Assembly (NCBI GenBank): GCA_035411585.1
Contig: DAONTI010000006.1
Span: 62,001-126,000, forward strand
Direction of reading: 5' to 3'
Length of the DNA stretch: 64,000 nt
Origin: MWDV01 sp002070715
GTDB lineage: Bacteria > Verrucomicrobiota > Verrucomicrobiia > Limisphaerales > MWDV01
The notes under the pieces were generated by a model. It did not search any database and was not told where the DNA came from. It saw nothing but the letters and a program-made list of their open reading frames with translations. Each line of letters starts with the position of its first letter. Within the stretch, counting starts at the first letter, position 1. This document shows positions 25,692 through 35,600 of the stretch, piece after piece. The translations under genes and the position numbers were made by a program.

Positions 25692-26904
25692 GGTCAATTT
25701 TCCTTTGTGAAAAACGGGGCAATAGCAGGCGGAGAGTGTCGGCAAGCGCCGTAATATCCTCGGCGGCGTGCGCAGCGGTCAATGTGATCCGCAGCCGCGC
25801 CGCGCCCCGGGCCACGGTGGGGTAACGGATGGCAGGCACAAAAAAACCGCGTTCCCGCAGGGCCGCAAAGAGAGCCACCGCAGCGGCTTCGTCGCCTACG
25901 ATGACCGGAAAAATGGCGATCGGAGGGCGCCCACCCGGCGGGGGAAAGTGCGAAGCCAATGCCCGCACATACGCCCAAAGCTGATGGCGCAACGCCTGTC
26001 CGGCGGGAGTTTGCACGTACCGCACCGCAGCGGTGGCGGCGGCGGCAACCGCGGGCGGCGGGGCCGTGCTGAAAATAAAACTCCGCGCCCGGTTCACCAG
26101 ATAGTCCACCAGCTTGCGCGATCCGACGATGTAACCGCCGCTGACCCCCAGGGCCTTGCCGAGCGTGCCCATTTGGATTTCGATGCGGTCGGCCACCCCT
26201 TGCGCATTCGCCAACCCCTGGCCCCGCTCGCCGTAAAGCCCGGTGGCGTGCGCTTCATCCAACATCAGCCACGCCCCGAAGCGTTCTTTGAGCGCCACCA
26301 TTTCGCGAAGCGGCACGCCATCGCCGTCCATGCTAAACACCGATTCAGTGACCACCAGCACATTGGGCCGCGGGTGCCGTTCGCCAGAGCTTGCCGGACG
26401 CGGACGCGTGGCCCATTGCAGAATCCGCTCCAGATCCGCCAGGTCGTTGTGCTTGTAAACCCGAATCTTCGCCCCGCAAAGCCGGGCCGCATCCACCAGA
26501 CTGGCGTGAACGAGTTTGTCCAGAATGATCACGTCGTCCTTCCCCAGCAGGGCGCTGATCGTGCCGACGGCGGTGGCGTAGCCCGAAGCAAAACTGAGCG
26601 CGGCCTCAGTGCCTTTGAAATCGGCGAGCGCGGCTTCCAACTCGTGATGCGGCGCGAGGGACCCGCCCATCAACCGTGATCCGCCGCTCCCAATCCCGAA
26701 ACGCTCGATGGCTTTGATTGCCGCCTCCCGCAGGACCGGATGATTGGCCAGCCCCAAATAATCGTTGGACGCGAAATTATGCAGCCTTTGCCCGCCAAGC
26801 TGCAGGTGGGGGCCCGTTGGAGAATCCACCCGCCGTAGTTCGCGAAGCAATCCGGCGGCGTGCAGGTCAGCCAGACGGGTTTCAAGTAGCGAGTTCAAGC
26901 GCAT
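25669..26904 (-). CDS. bioF: 8-amino-7-oxononanoate synthase BioF
   Basis: A 411-residue alpha-oxoamine synthase that joins pimeloyl thioester and alanine with loss of CO2. Family motifs are NFASNDYLGLANHP, GIGSGGSRLMGGSLAPHHEL, FASGYATAVGTIS, ESVFSMDGDGVPL, MLDEAHATGLYG, and the PLP lysine in GTLGKALGVSGGYI (about residues 243-256). Start ATG at 26904 (MRLNSLLETRLADLHAAGL). It precedes bioA with overlap. bioB and bioD are not in the window. The 2-amino-3-ketobutyrate ligase fold is related, but the bioA partnership decides. Confidence 0.94.
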   Translation of the reverse strand: MRLNSLLETRLADLHAAGLLRELRRVDSPTGPHLQLGGQRLHNFASNDYLGLANHPVLREAAIKAIERFGIGSGGSRLMGGSLAPHHELEAALADFKGTEAALSFASGYATAVGTISALLGKDDVIILDKLVHASLVDAARLCGAKIRVYKHNDLADLERILQWATRPRPASSGERHPRPNVLVVTESVFSMDGDGVPLREMVALKERFGAWLMLDEAHATGLYGERGQGLANAQGVADRIEIQMGTLGKALGVSGGYIVGSRKLVDYLVNRARSFIFSTAPPPAVAAAATAAVRYVQTPAGQALRHQLWAYVRALASHFPPPGGRPPIAIFPVIVGDEAAAVALFAALRERGFFVPAIRYPTVARGAARLRITLTAAHAAEDITALADTLRLLLPRFSQRKIDHAPPRPT

Positions 26905-26923
26905 GTTGGACAGGGGAAGAAAA

Positions 26924-28243
26924 TTAATCGGCGTCAGGCGCCTTCGTCCATTGACCGTCAATCATGCCGGCACAAATCTGCCCCGGATGCCACACCACCG
27001 CCTCTGCGGCGGCGGCCCGCGGCGCGTCCGACGGAATTGCAATCAGATCCGCGAACGCTCCCGGAGCGAGTTCGCCCACCTGCCCCGCCAGCCCCAAAGC
27101 CCGGGCGGCATTGCGGGTGGCCATTTCCAGAATCCGACCGGGACGCAGCCACGGTTCGCGGGCGGCCAATTCCCGCATTTCCGCGAACAAATTGAGTTCG
27201 ACGGATTGCCGTAGACGCCGGCGCACAGTGGCCAGACTGTCCGTGCCCAGGCACACATTGACCCCGTTACGCAAGAGACGCCGAAGGGGAAACGGTTGAT
27301 GCCGGAAATAGGCGTGGCTGCGCGGGCAATGTGCCACACTCACTCCCTGCCGCGCCAAGCGCGAGGCGTCGCCCGGCGCCAGGTAATTCGCGTGGACCGC
27401 GAGCAGGTTGGAGCGGAGCAAACCGGCTCGTTCCAACAGTTGCACCGGCGAACCCAATCCGCAATCGCGCATGTCCCGACCGAGGTGTTGCAACCAGTGG
27501 AACAATCCACCGCGCCGATGCCGAATCATCTCGAATTCCTCCTCTGATTCCGCCACGTGAATGGCGACCGGCCAACGGCGTTTCTCCGCGAGCACCGCAG
27601 TTTGGCGCAGTAATGCGGGCAGGGTCGAATAAGGAGCATGCGGGGAAAGACTGGCCCGGCAACGTCCTGCAGGTAGGGTGGCAATTTTCTCCCGGGCTTC
27701 ACGCAACAGCGCCGCCGGTGCGCGTCGGGCGCGAATCCCGGTCATCTCCAAAAACGACAACACACGCAGCGGCGTCGTCCGCCAGACTCCGGGGAGCAGA
27801 TCAGTCACCGCTTCGATGTCTCCCACGGTGGTTGTGCCCGTGCGGAGGAGCATGGCGGCGCCGCTTCGCCATGATTGGCGGTAATCCGTCAATCGCCATT
27901 CCGCCTTTGCTTGGGTGATGCGCTGGAGCCAATCGGTGAAACGCTGAGGCGGCGGAATGCGTCCCGCCAAATGCGTGTAATCAAGATGACAGTGGGCATT
28001 GACCAGCCCGGGCAAAAGAATGACCTCCCCCAAGTCATGAACCTGCCGGCGCGAGGATGAGGAAAAATCGCGCCATCGTCCCACGCCAACGATACGGTTG
28101 CCGGATACCAGCACCGCGCCGTCCTCAAGGGGCGGCTGCACCAGCGTCAGGACCAGACGGGCGCGCAGCAACATGGGCTGACCCGGCGGAGCGACCGGCG
28201 CCCGGCGGCGGCGCAGACGCCCTCCCGACCGCGCGGAGCGCAT
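26924..28243 (-). CDS. Amidohydrolase (ATZ/TRZ family, aminodeoxyfutalosine-deaminase-like)
   Basis: A 439-residue metal-dependent hydrolase. Metal-site motifs are LVNAHCHLDYTHL (near residue 80), HVAESEEEF, LLAVHANYL and CLGTDSLAT, the full set of the ATZ/TRZ and 6-aminodeoxyfutalosine deaminase group. A role in futalosine-type menaquinone synthesis is possible and would suit a quinone-reducing complex I. Other deaminase substrates cannot be excluded. The start at 28243 overlaps the hpf stop as TGATG. Met at 28174 is closer to the conserved domain. Confidence 0.8.
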   Translation of the reverse strand: MRSARSGGRLRRRRAPVAPPGQPMLLRARLVLTLVQPPLEDGAVLVSGNRIVGVGRWRDFSSSSRRQVHDLGEVILLPGLVNAHCHLDYTHLAGRIPPPQRFTDWLQRITQAKAEWRLTDYRQSWRSGAAMLLRTGTTTVGDIEAVTDLLPGVWRTTPLRVLSFLEMTGIRARRAPAALLREAREKIATLPAGRCRASLSPHAPYSTLPALLRQTAVLAEKRRWPVAIHVAESEEEFEMIRHRRGGLFHWLQHLGRDMRDCGLGSPVQLLERAGLLRSNLLAVHANYLAPGDASRLARQGVSVAHCPRSHAYFRHQPFPLRRLLRNGVNVCLGTDSLATVRRRLRQSVELNLFAEMRELAAREPWLRPGRILEMATRNAARALGLAGQVGELAPGAFADLIAIPSDAPRAAAAEAVVWHPGQICAGMIDGQWTKAPDAD

Positions 28244-28596
28244 CAGAGGGCGGATTCCTGCCGTTTGATTTTGGTGCGCGCCGCCTGCGTTTGTTTGCGG
28301 GCTTTGTATTTGCTGTGGCGTTTGCGGATTTGTTGTTCGATTTTTTTGACCACCGTATCAATGGCGACGTAGAGATCGCTCTGGCGGTCCTCCGCAAACA
28401 AATCCGGGCCGCGCACGGCCAGGCGGATGGAACAAATGAACTGCTTTTTCGGGGTGCGCTTGTGATCGTGTTCGAGCGTCACCCGCGCATCAATCGCCCG
28501 CCGGTCCAGGCGGGCTAGTTTCTCAATCTTTCTGACCACGTGGTTTTCGATGGCCTGGGTCATGGTCAGATTGTGCGTTGAGATGATCAGTTTCAT
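28243..28596 (-). CDS. hpf: Ribosome hibernation promoting factor (short HPF / RaiA family)
   Basis: A 117-residue sigma-54-modulation-type protein that binds the 30S subunit and inactivates ribosomes in stationary phase. Family features are STHNLTMTQAIENHVVRKI, the beta strand VTLEHDHKR, and the helix DLYVAIDTVVKKIEQQIRK, followed by a basic tail with KARKQTQAARTKIKR. Start ATG at 28596 (MKLIIST). It lacks the long-form dimerisation domain. It is the first gene of the operon hpf - amidohydrolase - bioF - bioA. Confidence 0.92.
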   Translation of the reverse strand: MKLIISTHNLTMTQAIENHVVRKIEKLARLDRRAIDARVTLEHDHKRTPKKQFICSIRLAVRGPDLFAEDRQSDLYVAIDTVVKKIEQQIRKRHSKYKARKQTQAARTKIKRQESAL

Positions 28597-28730
28597 AGGC
28601 GCCCATAGGATGCGCCCTTTTTGTAAAAAAGCCAGCAAAAGTCTGAACCGGTCCATCGGGCCTCGGTTTGGGGTGCGCCGGACGGAAGGCCGGCCTTGAA
28701 TCGGCGGGTGGGTTTCGTTACATCTGGGCC

Positions 28731-29594
28731 GTGCCAACAAAAGTCATTGCCGTCGCCAACCAGAAAGGCGGCGTGGGCAAAACCACCACGGCGATCAATC
28801 TGGCGGCCTGCCTCGCGGCGCTGGAGCGGCGGGTGTTGTTGCTGGATTTGGACCCGCAAGCCAACGCCACCAGTGGTCTCGGGCTGGAAAAAACCCCGGG
28901 CGACAGCGCCTACGGCCCGCTTTTAGGCGAGGGTTCTTTGCTGGACAAAGTAAAACCCACCGCTTTCGAGCGGTTGAGCCTGATCCCCAGTGAAATGGAT
29001 CTGTGCGGCGCGGACATCGAACTGGCGCGGTCGGAAAATCATTTGCTCCGACTCCGGCATGCCCTGCAACCCGTCCTGGCCAGCGAACGTTTCGACCTCG
29101 TTTTCGTGGATTGCCCGCCGTCGCTGGGCATCCTGACCCTTAACGCCTTTGCCACCGCCACCAGCGTCCTCGTGCCCCTGCAATGCGAGTATTACGCCTT
29201 GGAAGGCATTTCGATGATCCATCGCCTGCTCGCGCAAATTCGCGATACCGGCGTCAACCCCGGCCTGCACATCCTCGGCATCGTCATGACCATGTACGAC
29301 ACCCGGACCAAACTGTCCCATCAAGTTGTGGCCGAGGTCCGGCAATACTTCGGGGCGCAAGTATTTGAAACGGTGGTGCCGCGCACCACCCGTCTCGCGG
29401 AAGCGCCCAGCTTCGGCAAACCGATTATCGCCTACGACCCCTACAGCCACGGGGCCGCGGCGTATGAAGTCCTCGCCCAGGAATTGCTCGCCCGGCTCGA
29501 GGCGCCGGCTGCGCCTGAATCTCCGTCCCCGACTGTTGAAACCTCCTCTTCCCCTGCGGATCCGGCTTATGTTGAAACGCACGCCCCTCTTTGA
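28731..29594 (+). CDS. parA: ParA/Soj-family ATPase
   Basis: A 287-residue chromosome-partition ATPase. The deviant Walker A KGGVGKTTTAINLA is at about residues 11-24. Walker A' DLDPQANATSGLG, Walker B DLVFVDCPPSLGILTLNA, and VPLQCEYYALEGI follow. The acidic, proline-rich C-terminal tail is extra to the family core. The start is GTG at 28731 (VPTKVIAVANQ) with no obvious Shine-Dalgarno. No parB adjoins it. It overlaps gcvT by 26 bp, an odd pairing. Confidence 0.93.
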   Translation: MPTKVIAVANQKGGVGKTTTAINLAACLAALERRVLLLDLDPQANATSGLGLEKTPGDSAYGPLLGEGSLLDKVKPTAFERLSLIPSEMDLCGADIELARSENHLLRLRHALQPVLASERFDLVFVDCPPSLGILTLNAFATATSVLVPLQCEYYALEGISMIHRLLAQIRDTGVNPGLHILGIVMTMYDTRTKLSHQVVAEVRQYFGAQVFETVVPRTTRLAEAPSFGKPIIAYDPYSHGAAAYEVLAQELLARLEAPAAPESPSPTVETSSSPADPAYVETHAPL

Positions 29595-30729
29595 TGCCCA
29601 CCAACAACTCGGCGCCCGCCTCGTTGAATTCGGCGGCTGGGAAATGCCCGTGTATTATACGAGCATCGTGGAGGAACACCTGGCCGTGCGGCGGGCGGCG
29701 GGCATTTTTGATATTTCGCACATGGGCCAAATCACCGTCAGCGGCGCGCAGGCCACGGCGTTTCTCAATCAGGTTTTGACCAATGACCTGCGCAAACTCG
29801 CGCCGGGATGGGGTCAGTACACCCTGCTTTGCAATGAGCAAGGCGGGGTGATTGATGACCTCTACGCCTACCGGCTCGCGGAAGAGGTCTATCTGTTGAT
29901 CATCAACGCGGCCCGCACTGCGGCGGATGTGGCCTGGTTGCAAGCGCAGGCCGCGCAATTCGGTGCCGGAAACGCCCTGCACCTGACAAACGCCGCCCAC
30001 ACCTATGCCGCAGTGGCCGTGCAGGGGCCGCAGGTGGTTCAATTCATTGAAGCCTGCCTGCCCGGCACCTCCCTTTCCGGCGCCCGCGTGGATCGCGTCA
30101 CTGCATTGCAAAAAAATCAGATCGGCGGTTTCCCCTACCACAACAACAGCGTGTTGGTTGCCCGTACCGGTTACACCGGCGAGGATGGCTTCGAGATTAT
30201 CGGCCCGGATGAATCGCTCCGCCGTCTCTGGAGCGAGGTGCTCACCTGCGGACAAGCCCACGGCCTGCAACCTTGCGGTCTGGGGGCGCGTGATACGTTG
30301 CGGACCGAGATGGGCTATCCGCTTTACGGCCACGAATTGGACGAACAGATCACCCCCATCGAAGCCGGCTTGGGATTCTTCGTGGCGTTGGACAAAGCGG
30401 CGTTCAATGGACGGGCCGCCCTCGCGGCGCAAAAAACGGACGGCGTGAAACAGAAATGCATTGCCTTCAAAATGACCGGCAAGTCGGCGCCGCCTCGCTC
30501 GGGCTATGCGATTTGGGCCAACCAACAACCGGTTGGCCGGGTCACCAGCGGTACCCAAAGCCCGTCCCTTGGTCTAGGCATCGGTCTGGGATATGTGCCG
30601 CCTGAATTCACCAAACCCGATACGGCCATCGAAATTGAAATCCGCGGCCAGCGCCACAGCGGTGTGGTGGTGCGCAAACCCATCTGGCGCCGCACAGACA
30701 CCCCCGCACCGGCCACTCCCCGCCCCTAG
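29569..30729 (+). CDS. gcvT: Glycine cleavage system T protein (aminomethyltransferase)
   Basis: A 386-residue tetrahydrofolate-dependent aminomethyltransferase of the glycine cleavage system. Family motifs are LVEFGGWEMPVYYTSIVEEH (residues 18-37), GIFDISHMGQITVSG, the folate region ARTGYTGEDGFEI, CGLGARDTLRTEMGYPLYGH, and the C-terminal barrel with VGRVTSGTQSPSLGLGIGLG. Other subunits (gcvH, gcvP) are not in the window. ATG at 29569 lies inside the 3' end of parA. I saw no glycine riboswitch upstream. Confidence 0.96.
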   Translation: MLKRTPLFDAHQQLGARLVEFGGWEMPVYYTSIVEEHLAVRRAAGIFDISHMGQITVSGAQATAFLNQVLTNDLRKLAPGWGQYTLLCNEQGGVIDDLYAYRLAEEVYLLIINAARTAADVAWLQAQAAQFGAGNALHLTNAAHTYAAVAVQGPQVVQFIEACLPGTSLSGARVDRVTALQKNQIGGFPYHNNSVLVARTGYTGEDGFEIIGPDESLRRLWSEVLTCGQAHGLQPCGLGARDTLRTEMGYPLYGHELDEQITPIEAGLGFFVALDKAAFNGRAALAAQKTDGVKQKCIAFKMTGKSAPPRSGYAIWANQQPVGRVTSGTQSPSLGLGIGLGYVPPEFTKPDTAIEIEIRGQRHSGVVVRKPIWRRTDTPAPATPRP

Positions 30730-30782
30730 CCGGCAGCGAGGGGGTTGAGTATTTGCCACCTCACCTGCGGACACGGCATGGC

Positions 30783-30870
30783 GTTCGTAGTCCCGCCTTT
30801 AGGCGGTTGGGAATAAGGCGGTGTGGGAGGGTAACCGTTCGAGCCGGCTAAAGCCGGGACTGCAAACGAA
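30783..30870. repeat. REP-like family B: inverted hairpin pair
   Basis: CCGCC TTTA GGCGG (30793-30806) and CCGGC TAAA GCCGG (30844-30857) face each other. The outer flanks correspond: GTTCGTAGTC on the left, and GACTGCAAACG on the right, which reads CGTTTGCAGTC inverted. The stem bases differ between the two but keep pairing. They lie between gcvT and the next gene. Confidence 0.8.
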
Positions 30871-30961
30871 GGGCATGTTTGTCGCTTCCGCATTCAACGG
30901 AGGCCGATCAGGGCAACAATTCGTGTTTCCTTTTGCGGCGGTTTCGAGTCAACTTCCCGGC

Positions 30962-32629
30962 ATGAAACTGCGTCATGCGTTTACTTGGATTCTGCTGGTC
31001 GTATTGACATTCCCCGCCGTTGCCGCCGAGACGCGCCGGCTTTCGTTGAAGGATTATCGCTCCAAGATGCAGGCCGGATGGATTGGCCAGATGGCCGGGG
31101 TCACCTGGGGCGCGCCCACTGAATTCAAGTTTCGGGATCAAATCATCCCCGCCGACAAAGTGCCGCAGTGGAAACCCGCGCTGATCAACGACGCGTTTGA
31201 TCAGGACGACCTGTACGTGGAGATGACTTTTTTACGGACGCTGGAGCAATACGGCCTGGAGGTTTCGACCCGCCAGGCGGGCATTGATTTTGCCAACAGC
31301 GGCTATCCGCTCTGGTGCGCCAATCACGCGGGCCGCAAAAATCTCCGGGCCGGCATCGCGCCGCCTGATTCCGGACATCCCCAATTCAACGCCTGCCCCA
31401 ACGATATTGATTACCAGATTGAGGCGGATTACTCGGGCCTCATCGCGCCCGGCCTGCCCCAGGCGGCGATTGATCTCGGGGAAAAATTCGGCCGCCTGAT
31501 GAATTACGGCGACGGGTTGTACGCCGGTCAGTTCATCGGCGCGCTGTATGCCGAGGCGTTTTTCGAGAGCGATCCGGTGAAACTGGTCGAGACCGCGCTC
31601 CGGGCGATTCCCGCCGGGAGCCAATACGCCGAGATGGTCCGCGACCTGTTGGCATGGTATCGCGCCGCCCCCAACGATTGGGAGCTGACTTGGCGCCGCT
31701 GCCAGAAAAAATACCGCGAGGATCCTGAATACCAGCAGGCGTCCAACGGCGGCATTGATTGCAAAATCAACGGCGCCTACGTGCTGCTCGGCCTGCTCCA
31801 CGGCCAACGCGATCCCGATCAGACCATCATCCTCGCCATGCGCGGCGGACAAGATTCGGATTGCAATCCCTCCAGCGCGGCGGGCGTGCTGTTCACGACG
31901 CTGGGCATGGAAAACGTGCCCGACCGGTTTCATCGGGAACTCAGCCCGACCGCCGTGTTCAGCCACACGGCTTACAATTTTCCGCAGTTGCTGGCGGTGT
32001 GCGAAACGCTGGCGCGGCAGGTGGTGAAACGATACGGCGGCCGCATCGAAACGCAGAACGGCGAGGAATTTTTTGTACTGTCGGTGACGGCACCTCGGAC
32101 CAGTGCGCGGGAATTGAGCTGGGCGCCCGGCCCCATCGCCAACAGCCGGTTCACCACGGAGGAACGGGCGCAAATCACGGTTGGCAACGTGCCAACGCGC
32201 ATGCCGGAAGCGGTGGCCAAATTTGCGCCCGGCTGGACCATCGCCGATTGCGGCGAAGACATGAATCCCGGTTTTCGGGCGGAATGGGCGGGGCGTAAAA
32301 ATGTGTTGGTGACGCATCCGCTTGACCGGCAGACGGGTTGTGTCCTGAGCCGGCAACTCGAATTACCAGCCGGCCGGAAGGCGTCCCTCCGGATCGTTGT
32401 GGGGCATGATCCCCAGGGAGATTTCGATCTCATCGTGCGGGTGGACGGCCAGCAAGTGTTACGCCGCCCGGTCAGCCCGGAGACCACCACGGAGGGCCAC
32501 TGGCTCACCCAGGTGGTGGACCTGTCCGCCTACGCCGGACGAAGCGTGAAACTGGAACTCGTCAATCAACCCTCCGGCTGGGCGTGGGAAGCCGCCTACT
32601 GGGCGGAGATCAAATTGAACGTCGAGTAA
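30962..32629 (+). CDS. Secreted ADP-ribosylglycohydrolase-family protein
   Basis: A 555-residue exported protein. The signal peptide MKLRHAFTWILLVVLTFPAV ends before AAETRR. The body is an ADP-ribosylglycohydrolase-like helical domain: MAGVTWGAPTEFKF, NDAFDQDDLYVEMTF (the metal-binding acidic cluster, about residues 74-88), YAEAFF, and GGQDSDCNPSSAAGVLFTTL (about residues 296-315), the second metal cluster. The last 150 residues are beta-rich (LRIVVGHDPQGDFDLIVRV), possibly a carbohydrate-binding module. Secretion makes protein de-ADP-ribosylation unlikely. Such exported members are common near glycoside hydrolases, so a glycan role is plausible. It converges on the GH38-like gene. Confidence 0.85.
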   Translation: MKLRHAFTWILLVVLTFPAVAAETRRLSLKDYRSKMQAGWIGQMAGVTWGAPTEFKFRDQIIPADKVPQWKPALINDAFDQDDLYVEMTFLRTLEQYGLEVSTRQAGIDFANSGYPLWCANHAGRKNLRAGIAPPDSGHPQFNACPNDIDYQIEADYSGLIAPGLPQAAIDLGEKFGRLMNYGDGLYAGQFIGALYAEAFFESDPVKLVETALRAIPAGSQYAEMVRDLLAWYRAAPNDWELTWRRCQKKYREDPEYQQASNGGIDCKINGAYVLLGLLHGQRDPDQTIILAMRGGQDSDCNPSSAAGVLFTTLGMENVPDRFHRELSPTAVFSHTAYNFPQLLAVCETLARQVVKRYGGRIETQNGEEFFVLSVTAPRTSARELSWAPGPIANSRFTTEERAQITVGNVPTRMPEAVAKFAPGWTIADCGEDMNPGFRAEWAGRKNVLVTHPLDRQTGCVLSRQLELPAGRKASLRIVVGHDPQGDFDLIVRVDGQQVLRRPVSPETTTEGHWLTQVVDLSAYAGRSVKLELVNQPSGWAWEAAYWAEIKLNVE

Positions 32630-32657
32630 CGCTTTCGCACAGCGGCCCGATGGCGCG

Positions 32658-35600
32658 TCACTCCCCGGCCGGGGACGGCAAACGCGCTTCCGCTTGAAAA
32701 CGCACGGTCATAAACGCGTTCGGCTGGTAGGGCATGACAAAGCCGGTCTCGCTCGTCGCGAGGTTCCGTTGTTTGACCTCCACGCCATTGCACAGATGGG
32801 CTTCGCGAACGCGAAACGTGGGCAGCTTGATTTCCGCCTCGCCCCGGCGTCCGGCGATCTCCCGCAAACGCAGGATAAAACCATCGCCGTCCTCCGCAGT
32901 TTTGAGGGTGACCATTTCCAGGTTCGGCGCGTCCCAAGCGAGGAATGACGCGCCGCTGGCCGGCAGGGGCCGGTCGAGCTGCGAGATCGCCGCCGAGAAC
33001 GAAGACAGGAACGGATAGGCCAGGACCGGCGTGCGGGTGTCTTGATCGAAACGCGCCAGGTCTTCCCGGCCCAGGTCGCGCCCGCTGGTGATGAAATAAC
33101 GGAACACGAATCGTCCGCCTTGTTGGGCGCGGTAATTGGTGAACCAGTAATTGTTCATGGCGTAGGAATAAACGTGGCCGTTCCGGAGGGGTAGATGATC
33201 CAGCCAAAGGCCGCGGTTGATGTCGGTGAGCGTGACGAGCGGCACGTCGGGCGTGGCCCAGGCGATGGAGAAATTGCCGTCGCGCACGTGGACCACGTTC
33301 TGCGGGGTGAACCATTCGCGGCACGCGCCCGGCATCTGATCGGCGTTCGGCCGCACCCAGCCGTTTTGAATCTGGTATTCCATCGCCGGCTCGGCTGCCG
33401 CGAACGGAAACGCGAAATAGACCGCTTCCTTGGCGCGCACCTCCTCTTTCTCGACCGTGTTCACGATCTCCACCCGCTTGAGGCCGTCGTAGAGCCGGTA
33501 TTCGCTGATGATCTTGGGCGTGTTTTTGGACCGGGTTTCCACGATCAACCGCTGTCCCAACGGAGTGCGGCTGACCTGGGTGATCGTGGCCGCTTCGGGC
33601 CGATGGATGGTGAGGTTGGCGGGGGGCGTGCCGAAAGTGAAATTGAGGATCAACGAACCTTCCCCGCCGCTGACGTAGAGGTATTCGTTGAGCGCGTACG
33701 GCGCGGCGGCGTCGAGCAATTCGCGTTGAGCGGTCTTGTCATACAAGCTCTTGAGCCCGCCGGTCCGCGGATCCACGGTCAGACGATAAAACTCGTTCTC
33801 CAAGGTGTCGCCGTCGAGGGTTTCATTGGCCCGATGCGCGGCGGGATCATACCGGCGGATGCCGTAGGCTTTGAACCCCATCGCCGGCACGTCATGGGCG
33901 ACAAAACGCACCTTCCGCCAGCCGTCCTGTTCGGCGTAAACATCCATCGGCACCGGCTGTTGATCAACGAAATCCACCAGTTGATCGCCAGTGTTCAACT
34001 CGACTTCAAGCGGCGCGGTCCGCGCGCGGTTTTGCCAGTTGAAGGCGAGGATGCTGCTGCCGTCCACGGCGATCTGTTGGGCGAGCCGGTTGCAGCCGCG
34101 CGCCAGCAGACTGCGGGCGTCCAAGTTGGCGCGCGTGGCGTAGCTCTCCTTGATCTCCCACTGGCGCTCGACGAACTGCCGGCCCGGCTGGGAAATGCTG
34201 TTATGCGCGCCCCAGGTGTGTTCGTTGTAAAACATGACGTTCCGCCACGCGCCGTAAAAATCCTCCGCCGGATAACGGTTGCGCGGCTCGAAGAGCGTGG
34301 CCAGCGTCGCCGCGGTTTCCGCCGCGGGTAGAATTTGCTGGGTCTGCCGGTTCTGCATCGTCGCGTGCATTGTGGAGCCGACGCCGTCCTCCCAGTACGC
34401 CCCGCAATCGCCGCGGTACACCGGCAGGCGGTCGGCGAAATGTTGTTCCACGTAATTGAAATAATCGGCGTCCGTGGCGACGATGAGTTTGGGGAACGCG
34501 AAGGTCTCGTTCCACGTCTCGAGGGCGGGCGCGTCGCCGTGCGCCGGAATCGCCGCGTTGTCCACGTAGGCGCCGTAGATCATGACGGCGTCGGGCGCGT
34601 ATTGCTCGCGTTGATAGCGGATCAGGAACTGCGGCACGCTGCGTTGCAGATATTCAAAACTGGAAACATCGCCGCCCCAGACCGGGCCGGTGAGCCGCTT
34701 CAGTTGCACGTAGCTGCGCGAATACCACATGAAAATGCGTTCGCCGTTCATGCCTTCCCACCAGTAGGGCGAATCCTCGTTGAGTTCACTGAAGTGCAGG
34801 ATGGGCGCACGGGTCTGGTTGGCCCCGTTGGCGAACGCTTTCACGCCCACATCCGAAAAGAGCGTGGGCAGAAACCAACTATGCGAGGGGGCGTCCGTGA
34901 GGCAGCCAAACGCAAAATCGCTGCCTTCCGTGCGGTGGTAGCGGTGGGTCAGATACAGCGCGCGGTGCAGCTCCTCGCCGGTGCAGATGCCGGTCATCAA
35001 ATTCAGGTAAAACACGTTGATGCCGATCCGCTCGCGGCGGGCGTAGTCAAAGAACAACTGCCGCCAGGGCGGCGTGCGGCAATCCAGATAATTCTCCACC
35101 AGCCACGATGTCTCGAAGTTGAATTTGTAGGCGGGATGCTGTCGGAGGATTTCAAGCACCGCGTCCGTGTTGCGATTGTCCAGTTCGTTGACGTGCGGTT
35201 GCAGATCGGTGTAGCCGACGTCATTGTGGACTTTCGGGCAGATGAACACCTTCCATTGTTTTGCCGGTTTGACCGGGTGCGTGTGCCGGAGCGTCTGGTT
35301 GGCCAGCGTCACGGTGATGTCCGCTGAGCCGGTGACGCGGGCGGCGGGAATTTCCAGCGGCTCGACCCAGACGCCGAAATCATACAGCGCGTTGGTAAGC
35401 GTAGCGTTAAAGGTCTGACCGCCGAGCGTGACTGCGGCCGTGGCTCGGTCAAATCGCCGAGTGAACGGCACCAGCAGATCGCACACCTCGACGAGTTGAT
35501 CCCCGCGCTGGTGGAAGAAAATACTCGGCGCCAATTGCGGCGGGGCATCGGGCACCGCCGCCGTCCGGCGCAAACAGAGCGCGTCATAACTCAGGCTGCC

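Noticed and set aside
29569..29600. Glycine riboswitch before gcvT
   Set aside because: gcvT starts inside parA and no aptamer-like sequence is present upstream.
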